This document shows, piece after piece, positions 1-10,740 of a stretch of DNA of 64,000 nucleotides. The position numbers were made by a program, and so were the translations under genes. This stretch comes from Pseudomonas sp. CBZ-4. GTDB lineage: Bacteria; Pseudomonadota; Gammaproteobacteria; Pseudomonadales; Pseudomonadaceae. The stretch's first letter is position 1, and each line of letters starts with the position of its first letter. The notes under the pieces were generated by a model. The model saw only the letters and a program-made list of their open reading frames with translations, did no database searches and was not told the origin of the DNA. Location of the stretch: NCBI RefSeq assembly GCF_000346755.1, contig NZ_ANNV01000031.1, positions 1 through 64,000 of the forward strand. The letters run 5' to 3'.

Positions 1-14
1 AATTCAACACTGCA

Positions 15-38
15 ATCGCAGGCAAGCCAGCTCCCACA
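15..38. repeat. Single REP half-element at window edge
   Basis: This is one arm of the Pseudomonas REP palindrome (ATCGCAGGCAAGCCAGCTCCC type), the same sequence that forms the right arm of the complete REPINs elsewhere in the window. Its partner arm, if present, lies left of the window. It sits just past the end of trxC. Confidence 0.8.
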
Positions 39-48
39 TTTGACCGAG

Positions 49-483
49 TTACACGCCCTGGCTACGCAGCCAGGCCATCAACTGCGGCAACGGAAACGCC
101 CCACTCTGGCGCGCCACTTCGCGGCCGTTCTTGAACAGGATCAAGCTAGGAATCGAACGAATCCCCAACTGCGCCGACAGCTGCTGATTGGCTTCACTGT
201 CCAGTTTGGCCAGCCGGCACTTGCCCTCCAGCTGCCCCGCCGCCTGCTCGAACACCGGCGCAAACGACTTGCATGGCCCACACCAGTCGGCCCACACATC
301 CACCAGCAACGGCAAATCGCCCTTGATCTGACTGGCGTAGTCGCCTTGCTTCAGTTCGAAAGGCTTGCTCAGTAAGACCGGCTGCTTGCAGCGCCCGCAC
401 TTGGGCGCGTCGCCCAGGCGTTCGCCGGGGATGCGGTTGAGGCCGTTGCAGTGAGGGCAGGGGATGACGAGAGGTTCGGACAT
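49..483 (-). CDS. trxC: Thioredoxin 2 (zinc-binding thioredoxin)
   Basis: A 144-residue cytosolic disulfide reductase. The N-terminal zinc-finger segment has two CxxC pairs (C9/C12 and C29/C32), followed by a thioredoxin fold with the redox motif WCGPC (C68/C71). The length and the added zinc domain fit TrxC (thioredoxin 2) rather than TrxA. An upstream in-frame start at 564 exists, but ATG 483 is preceded by GGAG at a good distance and gives the family N-terminus MSEPLVIPCPHC. TrxC reduces oxidised protein thiols and in enteric bacteria is part of the peroxide response; the promoter here was not resolved. Its terminus abuts a REP half-element. Confidence 0.95.
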   Translation of the reverse strand: MSEPLVIPCPHCNGLNRIPGERLGDAPKCGRCKQPVLLSKPFELKQGDYASQIKGDLPLLVDVWADWCGPCKSFAPVFEQAAGQLEGKCRLAKLDSEANQQLSAQLGIRSIPSLILFKNGREVARQSGAFPLPQLMAWLRSQGV

Positions 484-651
484 GGGGGGCTCCAACAAAA
501 CAGACCAGGAAGGTCTTATTTGGAGTCGTTTCCGAGCGTTATCAAGTTCAAGTGGGCGTTGCATATGCTCACAGATTTTTCGGTGGCGATGACGCCTGTC
601 TATCTAGGCTGTGAAGGCGTGTTCGACAAAGCACCATTGGTCCGTTCGAAG

Positions 652-670
652 CTATAGCAAATTGCGATAG
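652..670. promoter_or_regulatory. Palindrome 1 upstream of higBA (candidate operator)
   Basis: The sequence ctatagcaaattgcgatag is a near-perfect inverted repeat (8 of 9 arm positions) centred on 661. A related copy lies 39 bases downstream. HigA-type antitoxins usually repress their own operon by binding such palindromes, so autoregulation is the likely role. A weak promoter (TTGCGA at 662, TAACCT at 685, 17-base spacer) would lie between the two. Confidence 0.5.
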
Positions 671-690
671 TCAGCGTTCGGGTTTAACCT

Positions 691-709
691 TCATAGCAAG
701 ATGCGATAG
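691..709. promoter_or_regulatory. Palindrome 2 upstream of higBA (candidate operator)
   Basis: The sequence tcatagcaagatgcgatag repeats the upstream palindrome with few changes (shared core ATAGCAA-ATGCGATAG). It would cover the likely transcription start, 10 bases before the toxin ATG. Two related sites in front of a toxin-antitoxin pair support operator function, but this is inferred from sequence only. Confidence 0.45.
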
Positions 710-718
710 GGACGTTGC

Positions 719-1006
719 ATGCGAGTAATCAGTGCGAAGCAAATCCGAAATGCCAAGGAAAAATGGCCATATTCAGCCACTGCATTGGATGAGTGGTATC
801 GGAAGGTCAAAGTCATCAGCCCTGAAGATTTTGCGGCATTGAAGGCGGTTTTTCCTGCGGTGGACAAGGTGGGGTCATTGCATGTCTTCAACATTGGAGG
901 CAACAAGCTACGCCTCATTGCGCTTGTGCGCTTTCGAGTACAGCGTCTCTATATCCGGCATGTGCTGGATCACCGGGAATATGACAAGGGCAAATGGAAG
1001 GAGTAA
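719..1006 (+). CDS. higB: HigB-family type II toxin (mRNA interferase)
   Basis: A 95-residue basic protein of the HigB branch of the RelE/ParE fold. It has the pattern MRVISAKQIRNAK near the start and the C-terminal VQRLYIRHVLDHREYDKGKW strand typical of the family. HigB toxins cleave mRNA on the ribosome during translation. The toxin gene comes first and the antitoxin gene follows 4 bases after the stop, the usual higBA order. Two palindromic sites lie in the 70 bases upstream. The pair sits between trxC and selO with no mobile-element genes nearby. Family assignment is by recall of motifs and gene order. Confidence 0.85.
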   Translation: MRVISAKQIRNAKEKWPYSATALDEWYRKVKVISPEDFAALKAVFPAVDKVGSLHVFNIGGNKLRLIALVRFRVQRLYIRHVLDHREYDKGKWKE

Positions 1007-1010
1007 TGCA

Positions 1011-1412
1011 GTGACAGCATTGATCGAGCAAGTAACTGAGCATTGGCAATTCGTGGCGCCTTTGCTGCGCAAGCCTAAAACCGAGGCTGACTACGATGTT
1101 CTGGTGGCAGCGCTGGATGAATTGTTGGACATCGTTGGCGAGGACGAAGCTCATCCGCTGATGGGGTTGGTCGATATCATCGGTGATTGGGTTGAGGCCT
1201 ATGACTTGGAGCATTGGCCAATGCCCGAGGCGAGCGGTGTCGACGTATTGCGTTCAATGATGCAGGAGCATGGTTTGACGCAAAGCGACTTGCCTGGAGT
1301 CGGTGCCCAATCGGTTGTCTCGGAAATCCTGAGTGGGAAACGCCAGCTCAACGTTCGGCAGATTCGTTGGCTGGCGGAGTTCTTCAAGGTGCCCGTGGAC
1401 ATGTTCATCTGA
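1011..1412 (+). CDS. higA: HigA-family antitoxin (HTH)
   Basis: A 133-residue acidic protein: an N-terminal helical segment that would neutralise HigB, and a C-terminal helix-turn-helix (about residues 82-130, LTQSDLPG...SEILSGKRQLN). The start is GTG at 1011, four bases after the higB stop, with a GGAAGGAG Shine-Dalgarno inside the end of higB. The upstream in-frame ATG at 882 would overlap the toxin by 125 bases and adds unrelated sequence. It probably acts with HigB as co-repressor at the two palindromes upstream. It converges with selO, leaving only 30 bases with no visible terminator. Confidence 0.85.
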   Translation: MTALIEQVTEHWQFVAPLLRKPKTEADYDVLVAALDELLDIVGEDEAHPLMGLVDIIGDWVEAYDLEHWPMPEASGVDVLRSMMQEHGLTQSDLPGVGAQSVVSEILSGKRQLNVRQIRWLAEFFKVPVDMFI

Positions 1413-1442
1413 CGGCGATCAAGACGCTGGATGAGGGTTTTC

Positions 1443-2954
<1,512 letters not shown>

Positions 2955-5900
2955 TTAGTCGAGTTTGCTCGGCGGTGGTTCGGTGACGCCGCCGTCGTTG
3001 GCGGGCTTGGCCGGGCTGTCGACTTCCACCAGTTTGTATTCCTGGCCGTGGAGGTTCTTGAGGTAGACCTCCATCTGGCGGAACGAGATGTTGATGTGGT
3101 GGTTCTTGAACTCGCGGTTGATAAAGCGGTTCACCTCGTCGATCACCGGGTTGCGGTCACCGAGGTCGCGCACGTGCATGCGCAGTTCGTGGTCGAGGGT
3201 GCTTTCGCCGAAGTTGAGGAAGTACACGTGAGGTTCGGGTTCTTTGAGGACGCGCGGGTTTTCCCTGGCGGCCTTGAGTAACAGTTCCTTCACCAGATCC
3301 AGGTCAGAGCCGTAGTCCACGCCCAGTTTCAGGGTGACGCGGGTGATGGTGTCGGTCAGCGACCAGTTGATCAGTTGCCCGGTAATGAACGTCTTGTTCG
3401 GGACGATGATGTCCTTGCGGTCAAAGTCGGTGATCGTGGTGGCGCGGATGCGGATCTTGCTCACCGTGCCCGACAGGTTGCCGATGGTGATGGTGTCGCC
3501 GATCCGCACCGGGCGTTCGAACAGGATCATGATGCCGGAGATAAAGTTGGCGAAGATCTCCTGCATGCCGAAACCCAACCCCACCGACAGCGCCGCCACC
3601 AGCCATTGCAACTTGTCCCAGCTCACGCCGAGGGTGGACAGCGTCGACACAAAGCCGACGCCGGCAATCACGTAGGACAGCAGCGTGGTCGTCGCATACG
3701 CGCTGCCCTGGGCCAGGTCCAGCTTGGACAGCACCAACACTTCCAGCAGACCGGGCAGGTTGCGCGCCAGGGCGAAGGTGATGCCGATGATGATCAGGGC
3801 ACCGAGCAGGTCGCCGATGCTGATCGGCACCATGCTGATATTGGCGCCCGTGCCGCTGGTGTATTCGTACAACGTGATGTTATCCAGATACGAAAACACC
3901 GAGATCAGGTCCGACCACACCCAGTACAGCGCCGCGATAAAGCCGCCGAGCAAGGCCAGGCGGATCAGGCGCATGGACTGTTCGTTGACCTGTTCGATGT
4001 CCAGGGTCGGCTCTTCGATTACCGCTTCGCCGTCGCCGGCTTCCTTGGCCGCCTGGCGTTTGGCCAGGGCGCGCGCATAGGCCAGTCGCCGTGCGGCAAC
4101 GCCCAGGCCGCGCACGAAGGTGGCTTCGATCACCAGCCAGAACATCAGCAGGTACAGGGTGTTGATCAAGCGGTCGCTGAGCTTGAGCGCGGTGTAGTAG
4201 TAGCCAAAGCACACGGCGATAAACAGCGCGATGGGCAGGGCGGTAAACAGCACGCCGACGGCTTTGCGGAACAGCGAGGCCTTTTCGTGGGCCGGGCTGT
4301 GCAGCAACAGGCGGCCCAGCAGCCAGGCCATCAGCGCGTAGCACAGCAGCACCACGCCGATGCCCAGCACGTCGTCGGCCAGCGCCGCCGGTTGGTGCTC
4401 GGCGATGGCCACCACGGCGACCAGCGCCAGCACCACCAGGCCGAGCTTGCGCACCCAGCCTTGGAGAAACTCGACCTGGGGCTTTTCCCAGCGGAAGTGC
4501 AGTTCGGCCACGCCACCCGGCGCGAGGATGCGGTAGGCGGTGTAGAACACCATCCACGCCTGGGCGATCTGCAACAGCGCCGCGCCGAGGTTGGCGTTCT
4601 GCCCACGGGCGTCGATCTGCAGCGCATAGCCGCACAGCGCCAGGCCCAGGGACACCGGCATCGCAAGCAGGATATTGATCAGGATGGCCTGGGGCGTGTG
4701 CCACTGGCTGTCGCGCTTGAAGTGGCCGATGTCCTGGTGGACTTTGTTCAGGCGCTGATAGAGGTTTTTACGCCGCCACAGCAGCGCACCAATCAACAAC
4801 AGCAGCGGCAGGAACAGCAGCGGGCGCTGGGTCAAACCGTCGTAAAGTTCGCTGACGCTGGACGCCCACGGCAGGGTGGTGACCTGCTTGCTCAGGTGCG
4901 CCGGCACGGTTTCCAGCCACTCGGTGTCCAGCGGCTTGTTGCTGGGAATCCAGAACATCTGCTCGTCCAGCGTCGCGCGCAGGGTGGTGGCGGTGCTCAG
5001 CAATTGTTTCTGGTTGAGTTGCAGGGTGATCGATTCGTTCAGCAGCGCGCTCAGCTCACGGCTCAGGCGTTCCAGCAGGTCGCTGCGGGTGATCGCCAGT
5101 TCCAGCAGGGTGCGGCGCAGTTGTGGGGTGACGTCTTCCGGCGCCTGGTTCGCCAGCAGGTTATCCACATAGGTGCTCGGCGAGCTGATCAGTTCGCGTT
5201 GCTGGTTGACCTCGAACTGGTACAGGCGAATGTTGGCGATGTCGTCCGCCAGGTCGCGGTCCACGGTGAGGCGCGGCAGGGCCTGTTTCTGTTTATAGAG
5301 GATCTTCGACAGCAGCAGGCTGCCCTTGAGCACGTTGATCTGCTCGTCCAGGGCGGCGTCGCTCTGGGTCACGGTGTCCAGTTGCTGCTTGGTTTGCAGG
5401 TTCTTCTGGGTCAGGTCGTTGAGGCGGTCGGTGCTTTTGAGCAGGTAGTCGGAGAGCTTCAGGTTGGCCGCGCTTTCGGTGGCGAGCAGGCTGCTGCCGC
5501 CGGCCTTTTGCGCTTCGATGGACTGTTGCGTCACCGTTTGTTGCGATTGCGCCAGGCGTTTCTGGTTGATCAGGGTTTGCAGGTCCTGGATCTCTTGTTC
5601 CAGGCGCGCGGTTTTTTCCACTACCAGGTCGTGCTGGCTGTTGCCCAAATCCTGCAGTTGGCTGTTGCCGGCCAGTTCCTGGCGGCGCAGGGGGATCAGC
5701 GCGTTGAGGGCGGCGAGTTCGGCGTTCAGTTGGTTGCGCTGGTCGCTGCTGAGGGTTTTACCGTTGTCTTTGCCGGCCTTGAGGATCGAGTTGATCTGCA
5801 GGATGCGCGTCTGGCTGCTGCTGATTTCGGTCTGGGCGCGCTCGGGGCGGGTCTGGGCGGCGATGGTCAGGCTGTTGGCGTCGGCCAGGTCTTTTTGCAG

Positions 5901-6293
5901 GTCGCCTTGCTGGGTGGTGCGCTGCACCAGCAATTGTTCCAGCTGCGGCACCGGCAGGCTGGCATAGCGTTGGGCCACCGGGACGATTTTGGTGGCCTTG
6001 AGCCGGGTCAGCTCGCGCTGGTTCTCGACGGTCTGGCGCGGCGCGTCTTCCAGCTGGCGCTTGAGGTCCGCCAGGCGCTGCTCGTAATCCTGCTTGTTGC
6101 CCAGGTAGGTCAGGGTCTGTTGCAGGACGTTCTGCAACGCCTTCATGTCGGCGTCGGGCAGCTTGCGGTCGGGCAGCTTGTCCAGGGATTGCTGGATAGC
6201 GTCGGCGCTGGGCGGGTCGGCCGCGTGGACGGTGCCGACACAAAGGGTCAGGCCCAGCAGGGCAGTGGCGAGGAACGTGCGCAGGATTGGCAT
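2955..6293 (-). CDS. mscK: Large MscS-type mechanosensitive channel (MscK/KefA)
   Basis: A 1112-residue inner-membrane channel. It has a signal peptide (to about residue 24, ending VHAAD), a long periplasmic coiled-coil rich in Gln and Leu (to about 480), and a series of membrane segments. The MscS core is near residues 880-1090, with the pore helix GLGFGMQEIFANFISG and the beta-domain start RPVRIGDTITIGN. Length and layout match MscK (KefA), which opens under hypo-osmotic shock and in E. coli responds to external K+. It follows cvrA by 49 bases and precedes selO by 48 bases, an arrangement that ties K+ efflux, turgor release and stress modification together. Confidence 0.93.
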   Translation of the reverse strand: MPILRTFLATALLGLTLCVGTVHAADPPSADAIQQSLDKLPDRKLPDADMKALQNVLQQTLTYLGNKQDYEQRLADLKRQLEDAPRQTVENQRELTRLKATKIVPVAQRYASLPVPQLEQLLVQRTTQQGDLQKDLADANSLTIAAQTRPERAQTEISSSQTRILQINSILKAGKDNGKTLSSDQRNQLNAELAALNALIPLRRQELAGNSQLQDLGNSQHDLVVEKTARLEQEIQDLQTLINQKRLAQSQQTVTQQSIEAQKAGGSSLLATESAANLKLSDYLLKSTDRLNDLTQKNLQTKQQLDTVTQSDAALDEQINVLKGSLLLSKILYKQKQALPRLTVDRDLADDIANIRLYQFEVNQQRELISSPSTYVDNLLANQAPEDVTPQLRRTLLELAITRSDLLERLSRELSALLNESITLQLNQKQLLSTATTLRATLDEQMFWIPSNKPLDTEWLETVPAHLSKQVTTLPWASSVSELYDGLTQRPLLFLPLLLLIGALLWRRKNLYQRLNKVHQDIGHFKRDSQWHTPQAILINILLAMPVSLGLALCGYALQIDARGQNANLGAALLQIAQAWMVFYTAYRILAPGGVAELHFRWEKPQVEFLQGWVRKLGLVVLALVAVVAIAEHQPAALADDVLGIGVVLLCYALMAWLLGRLLLHSPAHEKASLFRKAVGVLFTALPIALFIAVCFGYYYTALKLSDRLINTLYLLMFWLVIEATFVRGLGVAARRLAYARALAKRQAAKEAGDGEAVIEEPTLDIEQVNEQSMRLIRLALLGGFIAALYWVWSDLISVFSYLDNITLYEYTSGTGANISMVPISIGDLLGALIIIGITFALARNLPGLLEVLVLSKLDLAQGSAYATTTLLSYVIAGVGFVSTLSTLGVSWDKLQWLVAALSVGLGFGMQEIFANFISGIMILFERPVRIGDTITIGNLSGTVSKIRIRATTITDFDRKDIIVPNKTFITGQLINWSLTDTITRVTLKLGVDYGSDLDLVKELLLKAARENPRVLKEPEPHVYFLNFGESTLDHELRMHVRDLGDRNPVIDEVNRFINREFKNHHINISFRQMEVYLKNLHGQEYKLVEVDSPAKPANDGGVTEPPPSKLD

Positions 6294-6342
6294 ATAGACC
6301 GGTCGTGCAAGGTGAAGAATCGGGGCGTTGTCGCCCCGCAGT

Positions 6343-8085
6343 TTAGAGGAAGAGTCCGGGGCCCGGGCGACTTCCTTCGGGGAATCTGACGCCCACTTTG
6401 CCGATCTTGTTCCCGTCCATGACCGCGACGGTCCAGATGGTGTTGTTCCACTCCACCTGGTCGCCGACGATGGGCGCGCCGCCGACTTTCTGGGTGATGA
6501 AGCTGCTCAGTGGCATGTCCGGGTCGATGCCTTCCAGCTTCAGGCCGTACAGGGCGGAGACCGCGCCCAGTTGGGCGTCGCCTTCGAGGACGAAGTCGCC
6601 GAAGAAGCGCAGGTCGAGGCCGCGTTGCGGCGCCTGGCTGAACAGTTTGCCCAGGGCTGGCAGGTTGTGTTCGTGGCCGATCACACAGAGCAGGTCGCCG
6701 ACTTCCAGCACCGTACTACCCGACGGATGGAGCAGTTGCTGGCCACGGAACAGCGCGGCGATCCGCGTGCCTTCGGGCATTTTCAGTTCGCGCAGGGCGG
6801 CGCCGATGCACCATTTTTCGGCGCCGAGGCGGTAGACGAACAGCTCCCACTCGCTGGTGACGTGCACTTCCAGGGCGGCGCGGGAGATCGGCGCCGGGTC
6901 TGGCGGGACGGTCACCTTGAGCAGCTTGGCCACCCACGGCAGGCTGGTGCCTTGCACCAGCAGCGAGACCAGCACGATAAAGAACGCCAGGTTGAAGTAC
7001 AGCTGCGCATGGGGCAGCCCGGCCATCAGCGGGAACACCGCGAGAATGATCGGCACCGCGCCGCGCAAGCCCACCCAGGCGATAAAGCCTTTTTCGCGGC
7101 CATGGAACGCCTTGAACGGCAGCAGGCCGACGATCACCGACAGCGGCCGCGCAAACAGGATCATCCACAGCGCCAGGCCCAGGGCCGGCAGGGCAATCGG
7201 CAGCAAGTCATGGGGCGTGACCAGCAGGCCCAGCACCAGGAACATGCCGATCTGCGCCAGCCAGGCCATACCGTCGAGCATATGCAAAATGCCATGACGG
7301 CTGCGCACCGGGCGGTTGCCGATCACCAGGCCGCACAGGTACACGGCGAGGAAGCCGCTGCCGTGCAGGGCGTTGGTCACGGCGAAGACGAACAGGCCGC
7401 CGGCGATCACCAGGATCGGGTACAAACCGGTGGCCAGGTTGATGCGGTTGACCATTTGCAGCATCAGCCAGCCGCCGCCCAGGCCGACCACGCCGCCGAT
7501 GCCGAACTCGCGCACCAGGTGCGTCAGCAGGCTCCAGTGCAGGCCGGTCTGGCCGCTGGCGAGCATGTCGATCAGGGTCACGGTGAGGAACACCGCCATC
7601 GGGTCGTTGCTGCCGGATTCGATTTCCAGGGTGGCGGTCACCCGCTCGTTGAGGCCCTTGCCGCCCAGCAGCGAGAACACCGCCGCGGCGTCCGTGGAGC
7701 CGACGATGGCGCCAATCAGCAAACCCTGGATGATATTCAGGTCAAACAGCCACGCCGCCGCCATGCCGGTGAGGCCGGTGGTAATCAACACCCCCACCGT
7801 GGCCAGCGACAACGCCGGCCAGAGTGCCACGCGGAAACTCGCCACCCGCGTGCGCAGGCCGCCGTCGAGCAGGATCACTGCAAGGGCAAGGTTGCCCACC
7901 AGGTAGGCGGTCGGGTAGTTGTCAAAGATGATGCCGCCGCCATCGACGCCGGCGACCATGCCCACGGCCAGGATGATCACCAGGATCGGGATACCGAGGC
8001 GGGACGAAAGGGAACTCACCAGAATGCTCGCACTCACCAGCAACGCGCCGATCAAGAACAGGCTGTTGATGGTCGTCGCATTCAA
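6343..8085 (-). CDS. cvrA: K+(Na+)/H+ antiporter CvrA/NhaP2
   Basis: A 580-residue CPA1-type antiporter. About 12-13 membrane helices open with [20 protein letters not shown] and [17 protein letters not shown] cytosolic TrkA-C-like segment ([20 protein letters not shown]) and a C-terminal CorC/HlyC-like domain follow. TTG at 8085 is chosen as start because GGAG lies 8 bases upstream and translation begins [10 protein letters not shown], close to the family N-terminus. The ATG at 8130 would add 15 residues that do not resemble the family. Likely exchanges cytosolic K+ for H+, allowing growth at low osmolarity and controlling cell volume. First gene of the cvrA-mscK-selO series. Confidence 0.9.
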   Translation of the reverse strand: MNATTINSLFLIGALLVSASILVSSLSSRLGIPILVIILAVGMVAGVDGGGIIFDNYPTAYLVGNLALAVILLDGGLRTRVASFRVALWPALSLATVGVLITTGLTGMAAAWLFDLNIIQGLLIGAIVGSTDAAAVFSLLGGKGLNERVTATLEIESGSNDPMAVFLTVTLIDMLASGQTGLHWSLLTHLVREFGIGGVVGLGGGWLMLQMVNRINLATGLYPILVIAGGLFVFAVTNALHGSGFLAVYLCGLVIGNRPVRSRHGILHMLDGMAWLAQIGMFLVLGLLVTPHDLLPIALPALGLALWMILFARPLSVIVGLLPFKAFHGREKGFIAWVGLRGAVPIILAVFPLMAGLPHAQLYFNLAFFIVLVSLLVQGTSLPWVAKLLKVTVPPDPAPISRAALEVHVTSEWELFVYRLGAEKWCIGAALRELKMPEGTRIAALFRGQQLLHPSGSTVLEVGDLLCVIGHEHNLPALGKLFSQAPQRGLDLRFFGDFVLEGDAQLGAVSALYGLKLEGIDPDMPLSSFITQKVGGAPIVGDQVEWNNTIWTVAVMDGNKIGKVGVRFPEGSRPGPGLFL

Positions 8086-8221
8086 AGGCAGTACTCCATG
8101 GGCAAACAAGACGGGGCGCAAACTGACCATGCAGTCTGCGTGCCAGCGATTCTAACCTGTTGAATTGCTGCGCTGTCAAAAGCTTTGAAGGCATGCGTCG
8201 ATCTAATGTGGCAGTGATCCC

Positions 8222-8310
8222 TGTGGGAGCTGGCTTGCCTGCGATAGCGGTCTGCCAGTTAAGGAGATGCAAGCTGGCCCACAGCTATCGCAGGCAAGCC
8301 AGCTCCCACA
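8222..8310. repeat. REPIN (paired REP, head-to-head)
   Basis: Two REP arms in inverted orientation (TGTGGGAGCTGGCTTGCCTGCGATAG... and its complement) flank a spacer of about 40 bases, a typical mobile REPIN unit. It lies between the start of cvrA and the end of the chemoreceptor gene, so its hairpin could also end transcription of the latter. No RAYT transposase gene is in the window. Confidence 0.9.
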
Positions 8311-8327
8311 GGGGATCGGCGTCGGTT

Positions 8328-9953
8328 TCAGAGGCGGAAACGGCTCACCATCCCATTCAAATCCACCGCCAATCGCGACAACTCATTACTCGCCGCACTC
8401 GTCTGGCTGGCACCCGTCGCCGATTGCACCGACAGATCGCGGATGTTCACCAGGTTACGGTCCACTTCCCGCGCCACTTGCGCCTGTTCTTCCGCCGCGC
8501 TGGCGATCACCAGGTTGCGCTCGTTGATCTCGACAATCGCCGTGTTGATCGTATCCAGCGACAGTCCCGCGCCTTTGGCGATGTTCAGCGTCGATTCCGC
8601 ACGTTCGGTGCTGTTGCGCATCGAGTCCACGGCGTGTTCGGTGCCGGCCTGGATGCTGCCGATCATCCGCTCGATCTCGCTGGTGGACTGTTGGGTGCGA
8701 TGGGCCAGTGCGCGCACTTCGTCGGCGACCACGGCAAAACCACGCCCGGCCTCACCGGCGCGGGCGGCTTCGATGGCGGCGTTGAGGGCCAGCAGGTTGG
8801 TCTGGTCGGCCAGGCCGCGAATCACGTCCAGCACCTTGCCGATATCCCGCGACTCATTGGCCAGGTCGCCAATCAGCGTGGCGGTGGCTTGCACATCGCC
8901 GCTCATGCGTTCGATGGCGCTGACGGTCTCTTGCACCAGATCACGGCCGTCGCCGGCGGAAGTGGTGGCGTTGCGCGAGGCTTCGGACGTGCTCACCGCA
9001 TTGCGTGCGACTTCTTCCACAGCGCTGGTCATCTCGTTGACGGCGGTGGCGGCTTGTTCGATCTCGTTGTTTTGCTGGGTCAGGCCACGGGCGCTTTCGT
9101 CGGTGACGGCGTTCAGCTCTTCGGCGGCCGAGGCCAGCTGGGTGGCGGAACCGGCGATGCGTTGCAGGGTGTCGCGCAGTTTGTCCTGCATCTTGGCCAT
9201 GGCGGCCAGCAGGCGCCCGGCTTCGTCGTTGCCGTCGACCTTGATCGGGCGCGTGAGGTTGCCTTCGGCGACTTCTTCGGCGGCTTCCAGGGCTTGGGAA
9301 ATTGGCAGGGTGATGCTGCGGGTCAACAGCCAGGCGAACAGCACGGTCAATGCGGTTGCGAGGATCAGCAGGCCGACGACCAGCTTGAAGGCCAGGTCGT
9401 ATTGATCCTTGGCTTCCTGGTTGGTGACCAGGGCCATGTTGTTGTTGATATCCAGCAAGCGCGCGAGCACGGCGTTGACCTGCTCGGAGTTGCTCAGCAA
9501 CTCGGTGTTGATCAGCGTGCGCAGGGCGTCGACCTGATTGGCCTGGGACAGGCTTTTCATACGTGTTTCGATCTGGCGGTACTGGCCGAGCAGGCTGACG
9601 TATTCGTCGTAGGCGGCGCGCTCTTCGCGGCTGTCGATGAGTTTTTCGTAGATGGCCTGGGCGGCGCGGATCTGCTGGTCGCGCAGTTCGAAGGTGTCCA
9701 GGGTCTTTTGCTGCACATCCGGCTCGCGGTTGGTCAGCAGGCGGTACGACAGCACGCGCAGGCGCAGGGTCAGTTGGGTGAACTCGTCGAGGGCGCGAAT
9801 GCTCGGCACGCTGGACAGGGTGATGTCTTCGGCGGCGCCGCGGATCTTGCTCATCTGGTTCAGGGCGAACACACCGAGAAACAGCATGAGCGCGCCGATA
9901 AACGCGAAGCCCAAAAAGGCACGCGGCGCGATATTCATATTACGAAGGGACAT
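8328..9953 (-). CDS. Methyl-accepting chemotaxis protein
   Basis: A 541-residue transmembrane chemoreceptor. It has a first membrane helix (about residues 12-32), a mostly helical periplasmic ligand domain of about 155 residues (four-helix-bundle size), and a second helix (about 190-212, [20 protein letters not shown]). A HAMP domain ([17 protein letters not shown]) and a long signalling coiled coil follow. The conserved hairpin tip reads [19 protein letters not shown] near residue 390 and binds CheA/CheW. No C-terminal CheR-tethering pentapeptide is seen; the protein ends MVSRFRL. It is monocistronic, and the ligand cannot be told from sequence. Confidence 0.95.
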   Translation of the reverse strand: MSLRNMNIAPRAFLGFAFIGALMLFLGVFALNQMSKIRGAAEDITLSSVPSIRALDEFTQLTLRLRVLSYRLLTNREPDVQQKTLDTFELRDQQIRAAQAIYEKLIDSREERAAYDEYVSLLGQYRQIETRMKSLSQANQVDALRTLINTELLSNSEQVNAVLARLLDINNNMALVTNQEAKDQYDLAFKLVVGLLILATALTVLFAWLLTRSITLPISQALEAAEEVAEGNLTRPIKVDGNDEAGRLLAAMAKMQDKLRDTLQRIAGSATQLASAAEELNAVTDESARGLTQQNNEIEQAATAVNEMTSAVEEVARNAVSTSEASRNATTSAGDGRDLVQETVSAIERMSGDVQATATLIGDLANESRDIGKVLDVIRGLADQTNLLALNAAIEAARAGEAGRGFAVVADEVRALAHRTQQSTSEIERMIGSIQAGTEHAVDSMRNSTERAESTLNIAKGAGLSLDTINTAIVEINERNLVIASAAEEQAQVAREVDRNLVNIRDLSVQSATGASQTSAASNELSRLAVDLNGMVSRFRL

Positions 9954-10219
9954 GCTGGAATCCTGGGGAGAAGCGCAATCCGTGCGGCCATGAGAGGGGG
10001 GATGCTTCTCTATCGGTCGTACGACTAAAGTCTAAAGGGGCCTGTGCGTTTTTGTCGCATCCGATGAGCTTCAGGAACCAGATCGGCGAATTGCAGTCAC
10101 TAAGGCTCGAAAGTGCGGCCCGGCCCTGAAAAATCGGGCTGCGCGCCGGGGATAACCCTGGCATCCGAGGTGAATTTTCTTTATCGTCACCGCCCTTTGA
10201 AAAAGCCCGAGAAATCAAA

Positions 10220-10450
10220 ATGTTAGAAGCATCCCTCAGCCAACTGGAACAATTGGTCAGCGACCTGGTACAGCAGAACCAGGATCTGCTGGGCAGCAAC
10301 GAATCCCTCAAGGCCGAACTGGCCCGCGCCAAGGATGAGAACGACAGCCTGCAATTGAACCTGATGGAACAGGAAGAAAAGAACGGCGCTACCGCTGCGC
10401 GCATTCAAGCACTGGTTGAGCGCGTGAGCGCAGGTCCTGTCGGCGCATGA
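10220..10450 (+). CDS. Small coiled-coil protein upstream of zapA (TIGR02449-like)
   Basis: A 76-residue, almost wholly helical protein with heptad-like leucines (LEQLVSDLVQQNQDLLGSNESLKAELARAKDEN). Its stop overlaps the zapA start (ATGA), so the two are translationally coupled. A short coiled-coil gene directly before zapA is conserved in pseudomonads, and the resemblance to ZapB-like division factors suggests a role at the Z-ring. No direct function is known to me. The family name is given from memory. Confidence 0.8.
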   Translation: MLEASLSQLEQLVSDLVQQNQDLLGSNESLKAELARAKDENDSLQLNLMEQEEKNGATAARIQALVERVSAGPVGA

Positions 10451-10740
10451 ATGAAGGGATAAAGGTCGTTTCGATTCTCGGAGAGGATTACTCGATCAAG
10501 GCGCCGGCCGGGGAAGACAAGACCCTGATGCACGCCGTGACCATGCTCAAAGCCTCCCTGGCCACCACCAAGAAGAAGTATCCGACGCTGATCGGCGACA
10601 AATTACTGGTGCTGGCGGCGCTGAACCTGTGCGCCGAGCAGATCGAAATGCAGCAGGCGCACCAGGAGGAACTCGACCGTTACCAAGAGCAAGTCAGCGC
10701 CACGGTCGATGTGATTGCCAAGGCGATCGGGCAGCCTTAG
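10447..10740 (+). CDS. zapA: Cell division protein ZapA
   Basis: A 97-residue ZapA: an N-terminal globular part (VVSILGEDYSIKAPAGEDKTL) and a C-terminal dimerising coiled coil (LNLCAEQIEMQQAHQEELDR). ZapA binds and cross-links FtsZ protofilaments at midcell. It overlaps the small upstream coiled-coil gene by four bases. In gamma-proteobacteria the 6S RNA gene commonly follows zapA; here the stop codon overlaps the stop of a convergent acyl-CoA dehydrogenase gene, leaving no room for it. Confidence 0.9.
   Translation: MNEGIKVVSILGEDYSIKAPAGEDKTLMHAVTMLKASLATTKKKYPTLIGDKLLVLAALNLCAEQIEMQQAHQEELDRYQEQVSATVDVIAKAIGQP

Noticed and set aside
3375..6389. 1004-codon open frame antisense to mscK
   Set aside because: Composition (His, Gln, Arg and Val rich, no family motif) is that of a mirror frame in a high-GC gene. 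The opposite strand encodes a clear MscK.
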